Part shown: one piece after another, positions 6,994 to 10,169 of the stretch
Layout: each line of letters opens with the position of its first letter
Numbering within the stretch: the first letter of the stretch is position 1
NCBI GenBank assembly: GCA_003241595.1
Contig: QFOU01000051.1
Span: 1 to 10,169 of the forward strand
DNA: 10,169 nucleotides
Direction of reading: 5' to 3'
Source: Pseudomonas fluorescens
GTDB lineage: Bacteria; Pseudomonadota; Alphaproteobacteria; UBA2136; UBA6156
Notes under the pieces: generated by a model
Databases searched by the model: none
What the model saw: the letters and a program-made list of their open reading frames with translations, nothing else
Told to the model about the DNA's origin: nothing
Translations under genes and position numbers: made by a program

Positions 6994-7476
6994 ATGATCT
7001 CACTACCCTTCTTTTCAGGGCCGGAGCGTGTTTACATCACTCCCAAGCTTCCACCCTGTGAATTGCTTTCCCCTGCGGCTGGCCAAGTGGGAGTGGTGTT
7101 AAATGAAAGCACCACACCTTCTCTTGACAGAAAAACGCGTATTCCAACTGGATTTATAACCGCTAAATTTCTAATACATGAAACTGAAAGACAGTTTCAT
7201 GTACAGGCAGATAGCTTTTGGATCATACCCGCTAAAGACGTGCCTAAAAGCTTTAGCGCGTGGCTGAAAGCAGATGAGCATGAGCTTGAAAATGCGCTCA
7301 GACTTGCTGAGAAAAAGGAGAGCGCGGCCTTTAAAAAAGCTCAGAAAGACGCCGCTGCTCATGAAGCTCATCTCGCGGCTATATTTAAAGCATCCAGAGA
7401 GTTCTGGCAGGCTTGGACAGGGCCGGGAGAGCCACCTGAAGGCTCTACCACTGCAGAGCCACCTGTTAAAAAATAA
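6994..7476 (+). CDS. Hypothetical protein, 160 residues, gene rich in inverted repeats
   Basis: I do not recognise this protein. Residues 1-85 look like a mixed alpha/beta region (VYITPKLPPC, RIPTGFITAKFL, FHVQADSFWIIPA). Residues 90-142 form a long Ala/Lys/Glu-rich helix, probably coiled (ELENALRLAEKKESAAFKKA), ending in FWQAW. The last 18 residues are Pro/Gly/Thr rich and probably disordered. There is no signal peptide or membrane helix. The start is ATG 6994, well supported by AGGAG ending six bases upstream. A strong terminator follows three bases after the stop. The coding sequence contains four inverted repeats (7093-7115, 7175-7203, 7230-7258, 7441-7460), unusual for an ordinary gene. 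It lies between the housekeeping block and the tRNA, where accessory genes are common. Confidence 0.65.
   Translation: MISLPFFSGPERVYITPKLPPCELLSPAAGQVGVVLNESTTPSLDRKTRIPTGFITAKFLIHETERQFHVQADSFWIIPAKDVPKSFSAWLKADEHELENALRLAEKKESAAFKKAQKDAAAHEAHLAAIFKASREFWQAWTGPGEPPEGSTTAEPPVKK
7175..7203. repeat. Perfect 12-bp inverted repeat inside a coding sequence
   Basis: TACATGAAACTG (7175-7186) and CAGTTTCATGTA (7192-7203) are exact reverse complements with the loop AAAGA. This is the strongest of four inverted repeats in the 6994-7476 gene and could fold as an mRNA hairpin or serve as a protein-binding palindrome. Confidence 0.8.
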
Positions 7477-7479
7477 CCC

Positions 7480-7508
7480 GGCCCGCCTATACGGCGGGCC
7501 ATTTTTTG
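7480..7508 (+). terminator. Rho-independent terminator after the 160-residue ORF
   Basis: The perfect 8-bp stem GGCCCGCC/GGCGGGCC with loop TATAC is followed by A and six Ts. It begins three bases after the stop codon. Confidence 0.92.
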
Positions 7509-7527
7509 TGTGGGTGCGTTTTAGCGG

Positions 7528-7556
7528 TTGACACCTCAGTCTGGGGGCTTTAAGTT
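7528..7556 (+). promoter_or_regulatory. Candidate sigma-70 promoter of the tRNA-Met gene
   Basis: A perfect -35 TTGACA (7528-7533) is followed, after 17 bases, by a weak -10 TAAGTT (7551-7556). Transcription would begin about 12 bases before the mature tRNA at 7576. The preceding terminator isolates this unit from the upstream gene. Confidence 0.55.
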
Positions 7557-7575
7557 CCGGCCGCTGATACAGCAC

Positions 7576-7652
7576 GGCTCCTTAGCTCAGTTGGTTAGAG
7601 CGTCGGAATCATAATCCGCAGGTCCCCAGTTCGAGTCTGGGAGGCGCCACCA
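7576..7652 (+). tRNA. tRNA-Met (anticodon CAT), elongator type, with two mispaired stem positions
   Basis: The 77-base cloverleaf is complete with encoded CCA (7650-7652). The acceptor stem is GGCTCCT (7576-7582)/AGGCGCC (7642-7648), the D-stem GCTC/GAGC (7585-7588/7598-7601), and the anticodon loop ATCATAA with CAT at 7610-7612. The T-arm is CCCAG-TTCGAGT-CTGGG (7625-7641). The anticodon region CGGAATCATAATCCG resembles alphaproteobacterial elongator tRNA-Met, not initiator or lysidine-modified tRNA-Ile. Two pairs are broken: T7579 against C7645 in the acceptor stem and T7603 against C7619 at the top of the anticodon stem. In both, a G at the T would restore pairing. It may be functional but weakened, or a decaying extra copy. 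Confidence 0.9.
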
Positions 7653-7660
7653 AATATTAC

Positions 7661-7690
7661 AAAGGCTTGAGAGGTTCTCAAGCCTTTTTC
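7661..7690 (+). terminator. Rho-independent terminator of the tRNA gene
   Basis: AAAGGCTTGAG (7661-7671) pairs perfectly with CTCAAGCCTTT (7677-7687) over the loop AGGTT, followed by more Ts. It begins nine bases after the tRNA CCA end. Confidence 0.9.
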
Positions 7691-7707
7691 TTTTGTCAAA
7701 TTTTGCG

Positions 7708-7759
7708 ATTTGGACCAAATTTGGACCAATGTCCAAAAAATAGGCATTTTTTGGACCAG
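7708..7759. repeat. Cluster of TTTGGACCA direct and inverted repeats 3' of the tRNA (possible attachment or recombinase-binding region)
   Basis: ATTTGGACCAA occurs twice in perfect tandem (7708-7718 and 7719-7729), an 11-base period. A further TTTTGGACCA lies at 7749-7758. Between them GTCCAAAAAAT (7731-7741) and ATTTTTTGGAC (7746-7756) form a perfect 11-bp inverted repeat around AGGC. The cluster begins 55 bases after the tRNA. That is where arm sites or remnants of tRNA-targeting integrative elements are often found. No integrase gene is visible and no second copy of the tRNA 3' end occurs in the window, so the attachment-site reading is inference. Confidence 0.6.
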
Positions 7760-7811
7760 AAGTTGTCAGGTTTGTTTGTATCACATTCCTCCTAGATAAC
7801 AGTCTAAGACA

Positions 7812-7840
7812 AACACCCCCAAGCCTAGCTTGGGGGTGTT
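7812..7840 (-). terminator. Rho-independent terminator of the unknown minus-strand gene
   Basis: A perfect 13-bp stem AACACCCCCAAGC (7812-7824)/GCTTGGGGGTGTT (7828-7840) with loop CTA. On the minus strand it is followed by TTTGTCTT and lies 20 bases beyond the stop codon at 7860. Confidence 0.85.
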
Positions 7841-7859
7841 CTCGTGATGACTTGATGTT

Positions 7860-8480
7860 TCAGATGTTGTTTGCGAAAGCTTCGAGCGTCTGAATTTCTA
7901 GCTGATTGGAATACTCTTGCTTCGCCTGTTCACCTTTAGTGTTTGTTTCGGCACTACGGGGAAATCTCAGCATGAAATAATTGAAGTCGTGCTTCAATTC
8001 CTCATATATCCGTGCGCTTCTGTTTCTTGCAGCATCCATGAAGACTCCCGTGAACTGAGGACGTTCATTAAAATCGCAAAAGGCTGCAATCAGGCGAAGA
8101 ACCACATCTTGCATGAGCTTGAGGGAAGCATCATAGAAAGGGACTATCCCGATGCAGTACGTTGCATTGGTAATGGGTTCGACCACAGACAGCAATCCCA
8201 TAAAGGTAGGAGGTTGCCGTAAGTGGAATGGCAACTCCACGTTAAGGCCACCACCATTGAGAGCTATTCGGCTTTTTATAATGGGTTGAGGATGACTTAC
8301 CAGATGGAGAGTGAATGGCTGAGGCATCACGTTAATCTGGTATGCCGGTTGCCCATTCACCATCTGTACTGGCGATGACTTCACGGGGAGTAATATGTTG
8401 CCGTTCAGTTGGATATGGAAAATATCCAGCGAAGGTGCTGGCTGTTGAAATGCTGCGGATGTTACCAGTGCTTCAGTCAT
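7860..8480 (-). CDS. Hypothetical cytoplasmic protein, 206 residues, single-gene unit
   Basis: I do not recognise this protein. It lacks a signal peptide or membrane helix. Residues 15-115 look beta-rich (LDIFHIQLNGNILLPV, AYQINVMPQPFTLHLV, GGGLNVELPFHL). Residues 120-175 are more helical (LKLMQDVVLRLIAAF, ARIYEELKHDFNYFML), with a charged C-terminal tail. No catalytic motif stands out. The start is ATG 8480, strongly supported by AGGAG ending six bases upstream. A promoter with a consensus -35 lies at 8510-8538 and a 13-bp hairpin terminator follows the stop, so it is an independent monocistronic gene. It sits between the tRNA/repeat region and the iteron-oriT-mob block, the position of cargo or control genes in mobile elements. 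A role in element maintenance is possible but unsupported by sequence. Confidence 0.72.
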   Translation of the reverse strand: MTEALVTSAAFQQPAPSLDIFHIQLNGNILLPVKSSPVQMVNGQPAYQINVMPQPFTLHLVSHPQPIIKSRIALNGGGLNVELPFHLRQPPTFMGLLSVVEPITNATYCIGIVPFYDASLKLMQDVVLRLIAAFCDFNERPQFTGVFMDAARNRSARIYEELKHDFNYFMLRFPRSAETNTKGEQAKQEYSNQLEIQTLEAFANNI

Positions 8481-8509
8481 GAAAGTCTCCTATGAGCACG
8501 CCCTGACGG

Positions 8510-8538
8510 AATAGAGGTCTGAATACAAAATATGTCAA
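8510..8538 (-). promoter_or_regulatory. Sigma-70 promoter for the 206-residue gene
   Basis: On the minus strand a perfect -35 TTGACA (8538-8533) and a -10 TCTATT (8515-8510) are separated by 17 bases. Transcription would start near 8503, about 20 bases before the ATG at 8480. Confidence 0.65.
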
Positions 8539-8579
8539 TAGCGAGAAGAAGAGAGGAATGGGACTAACAGAAAAAACAG

Positions 8580-8702
8580 TCTACCACGCAAAAGTAGCCT
8601 TCTACCGTTAAAAGCAGGACATCTACCGTGGTAAAAGACCAATCTACCGCCTTTAAAACCCCATCTACCTGTGAGAGAGGGCTGTATCCCCATCAATCTA
8701 CC
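8580..8702. repeat. Iteron-like array: TCTACC repeats at exact 21-bp spacing
   Basis: TCTACC occurs at 8580, 8601, 8622, 8643 and 8664, each exactly 21 bases after the last, and again at 8697. In the unit starting 8685 (TATCCC) the motif is degenerate. Units 8601, 8622 and 8643 share TCTACCG. The first four units carry an A-run in the middle, and 8601-8643 end in CA or AA. On the minus strand the core reads CGGTAGA preceded by a T-run. A spacing of two helical turns puts every site on one face of the DNA, as in plasmid replication iterons or operator arrays of a partition or relaxosome protein. It lies between a divergent unknown gene and oriT. No replication initiator gene is seen. Confidence 0.85.
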
Positions 8703-8724
8703 CGCTTTTGTAAGCAAAACCATG

Positions 8725-8742
8725 CTTAAAGCCTTGTTTAAG
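8725..8742. repeat. Short inverted repeat between the iterons and the nick site
   Basis: CTTAAA (8725-8730) and TTTAAG (8737-8742) flank GCCTTG. It lies about 16 bases from the predicted nick and may be part of the origin of transfer, but a 6-bp arm is weak evidence. Confidence 0.35.
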
Positions 8743-8754
8743 GGCGTTTTGATG

Positions 8755-8810
8755 TTTGCAGGATAGGGGGTTTGTACTCCAAATGTCCGGAGCCGCTCAT
8801 GACACCCCCC
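8755..8810 (-). other. Putative origin of transfer (oriT) with IncP/RP4-type nick motif
   Basis: The plus strand reads GCAGGATAGG at 8758-8767. Its complement CCTATCCTGC contains the MOBP nick consensus YATCCTG|C, known from RP4 and similar to the VirD2 site at T-DNA borders. The cut would fall on the minus strand between 8759 and 8758. Beyond the motif an imperfect inverted repeat pairs GGGGGT (8766-8771) with ACCCCC (8804-8809) and CTCC (8777-8780) with GGAG (8789-8792), covering the ribosome-binding site and start of the next gene. Order and orientation (nick motif, accessory gene, relaxase gene) match RP4 oriT-traJ-traI as I recall it. Transfer from this nick would lead with the left side of the window and carry the mob genes last. 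Confidence 0.68.
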
Positions 8811-9230
8811 ATAATAACGGTGATGAGCCAGACAGTAAAGCAACTCAAGGAATCCCGCCTGCAAATCCGCATGGCGCCTTCGGACGTGGAAGGTTTGGCG
8901 GCGTGGATGCGTGAGCAGAACTTCAATCCGCGCCGCGACACCAGCCGCTTCATCCGCGCTTTGGTGCGGGGGCGGAACACGGCGATGTTCTTCACCGATC
9001 AATCTTTGGACGGGTTGCGGTTCCATTTTAGCAACTTTGCGCGTGTCGGTGGCTTGCTCAACCAGATCGTTCATACTCTCAACGTCAGCCGCCTGCGGTT
9101 CGAAGCCGGCGAGATCCCCGATGTGACCGTGAACAAGGCCGAACTGGACAAGACCCTGAAAGACCTGCACCGCGAGGTGGTCGAGGTCAAGAAGCTCCTC
9201 CTTCAACTCGCGGCGCAACGGGCGAGCTAA
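8799..9230 (+). CDS. mobC: MobC/TraJ-like relaxosome accessory protein
   Basis: This 143-residue protein resembles the bacterial mobilization protein MobC family, whose members bind near oriT and help the relaxase open the nick region. The N-terminal part (about 18-58, SRLQIRMAPSDVEGLAAWM...TSRFIRALVRGR) has the pattern of a ribbon-helix-helix DNA-binding domain. Residues 75-96 (HFSNFARVGGLLNQIVHTLN) match the MobC signature of a Gly followed by LNQI and a terminal Asn. The C-terminal third (112-140) is a Lys/Glu/Leu helix, probably coiled. The start is ATG 8799 because GGAG ends six bases upstream; the frame extends to TTG 8772 and a further ATG lies at 8823. The start sits inside the oriT-proximal inverted repeat, so self-repression by the product is plausible. 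Its stop overlaps the relaxase start (TAATG), indicating coupled translation. Confidence 0.8.
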   Translation: MTPPIITVMSQTVKQLKESRLQIRMAPSDVEGLAAWMREQNFNPRRDTSRFIRALVRGRNTAMFFTDQSLDGLRFHFSNFARVGGLLNQIVHTLNVSRLRFEAGEIPDVTVNKAELDKTLKDLHREVVEVKKLLLQLAAQRAS

Positions 9231-10169
9231 TGGCCTACCGCCCGACCCTGCGCGATGAGTCGCTGTGGGAACACCCGTGGTGGCGCAAGCAACGCGGTGA
9301 TGGGCTGGAGGAAGAGATCGCACCGGTGGTGGGGGCGATGCGTCATGCCAGCCACACCTACATGCAGCAGACCCGCTCCGGTCGCCCGGAGGCGGTGGTC
9401 AAGATCATCAGTGGTGCCTCTGGCCAAGGCCATAGCCGCAATATCATGGACTACATCGCCCGCGATACCGAGACCTTGCGGGCCGAGGGCCGTGAGCAGG
9501 TTGCCCTGGAAACCCAGGACGGCGAGCTGCTTACCACAGACACGGATCGGGACGCTTGCCTGAACGCATGGGCGCAGGACTTTGAAGACCCGGAACGCAC
9601 CAAGCGGCAGGCGTGGAAACATGACCTGATCCAGAAACTGGAGGACGAACGCAGCCAGTTGGGAGGCCAGCAGGTTATCGGTGGACTGTCGGGTAAGGAG
9701 CAGGTCCGACTGGACGAACTGAACCTTGCGCTCAAGACCCTGCGCTACCCGCAGGGCGACAAAACCCTCGACCTCACCATCAACGCGCCCAAGGACAGCT
9801 TGCACATGCTGTTGTCGGTTGGCGGTCAGGGCCACAAGACCGCCTCTGCTAAAGAGGCTGTGCGGCAGTTCCTGAATGAGAACTTCGGCGCCGACGGGTA
9901 CGAGTACGTCTTCGCCGAGCATACCGATACGGACAACCTGCACTACCACGTCATTCTGAAAGCCCGTAACCGCATTACCGGCGAACGCCTCAAGTTCAAC
10001 AAAGAAGACCTGTTCAACCTGCGGCAGGAGTTTACCTATCAACTCGCCATGCACGGTATCGAGCGTGCCGCAACACTGCGGCAGGATCGCGTAGTGACCT
10101 ATGAGAGCATCCACAAACAGCGCGAAACCCTTCAAACGAATCTGAGCTGGTACGAGAGCAAGGTTGCCA
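9230..10169 (+). CDS. VirD2-like MOBP relaxase, N-terminal 313 residues (runs off the window)
   Basis: This frame is open from ATG 9230 to the window end, giving the first 313 residues of a relaxase, the enzyme that nicks oriT, stays bound to the 5' end and pilots the strand into a type IV secretion channel. Motif III is clear: H231-TDTDN-LH238-Y-H240-VILK, with the VirD2 spacing HxDxDxxHxHV. The likely nicking tyrosine is Tyr-75 in NIMDYIARD, aligned with VirD2 ...LEYLSRK, after VVKIISGASGQGHS. The segment 192-222 (HMLLSVGGQGHKTASAKEAVRQFLNENFG) matches the VirD2 core strand and helix. Compared with VirD2 there are about 45 extra N-terminal residues and about 60 extra between Tyr and motif III. 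The start overlaps the mobC-like stop by one base. The C-terminal part, with any secretion signal, lies outside. An antisense ORF over the same stretch is a shadow. Confidence 0.9.
   Translation, partial: MAYRPTLRDESLWEHPWWRKQRGDGLEEEIAPVVGAMRHASHTYMQQTRSGRPEAVVKIISGASGQGHSRNIMDYIARDTETLRAEGREQVALETQDGELLTTDTDRDACLNAWAQDFEDPERTKRQAWKHDLIQKLEDERSQLGGQQVIGGLSGKEQVRLDELNLALKTLRYPQGDKTLDLTINAPKDSLHMLLSVGGQGHKTASAKEAVRQFLNENFGADGYEYVFAEHTDTDNLHYHVILKARNRITGERLKFNKEDLFNLRQEFTYQLAMHGIERAATLRQDRVVTYESIHKQRETLQTNLSWYESKVA

Noticed and set aside
7587..7784. Minus-strand ORF of 65 residues containing PDSNWGPADYDSDALT
   Set aside because: This is the translated antisense of the tRNA-Met gene, a common false protein in databases.
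8580..8702. Possible CRISPR array
   Set aside because: The conserved part is only 6-7 bases in a 21-base unit, with no long repeat, no spacer-sized gaps and no cas genes.
8535..9323. Minus-strand ORF of 262 residues
   Set aside because: It crosses the repeat array, oriT and the mobC-like gene in antisense and has low-complexity, frame-shadow composition.
9227..10135. Minus-strand ORF of 302 residues
   Set aside because: It is antisense to the relaxase, whose frame shows the H-x-D-x-D-x-x-H-x-H motif and codon bias; long antisense ORFs are expected in G+C-rich genes.

Overview
The window looks like an alphaproteobacterial chromosome segment that runs into a mobilization module. The chromosomal assignment rests on a secG-pyrG pair divergent from a PpiD/SurA-type foldase gene, a neighbourhood typical of Alphaproteobacteria, and on an elongator tRNA-Met of alphaproteobacterial type. 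The genus cannot be fixed from the sequence. In many relatives tpiA lies between the foldase gene and secG; it is absent here.

Layout. Positions 10-978 hold a complete virB11, the ATPase of a type IV secretion system, probably the last gene of a cluster lying to the left, closed by a terminator. Positions 1030-1418 form a small self-contained unit: promoter, long leader, strong ribosome-binding site, a 68-codon ORF of unknown function, then two stacked hairpins. A DUF1232 (YkvA-like) membrane protein gene (1436-1813) converges on an unknown four-helix membrane protein gene (1864-2349, minus) across a bidirectional terminator. The minus-strand operon secG-pyrG (4556 to 2468) ends in a long near-perfect hairpin. 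Divergently, ppiD (4706-6607) overlaps a small exported protein gene (6583-6921). An unrecognised 160-residue ORF (6994-7476) rich in internal inverted repeats follows.

From 7528 the character changes. A tRNA-Met(CAT), with its own promoter and terminator but with two mispaired stem positions, is followed by a cluster of TTTGGACCA repeats. An isolated unknown minus-strand gene (7860-8480) has its own promoter and terminator. Next come an array of TCTACC repeats at exact 21-bp spacing (8580-8702) and an IncP/RP4-like oriT nick motif (8758-8766). Last are a MobC/TraJ-like relaxosome accessory gene (8799-9230) and a VirD2-like MOBP relaxase gene that overlaps it by one base and runs off the right edge. 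These last two genes look richer in G+C than the housekeeping genes.

The most notable system is the compact array of iteron-like repeats, oriT, mobC-like gene and relaxase gene next to a tRNA. It is best read as the edge of an integrated mobilizable element or plasmid, with a transfer polarity that would carry the chromosomal side first. No integrase or replication gene is visible in this window.
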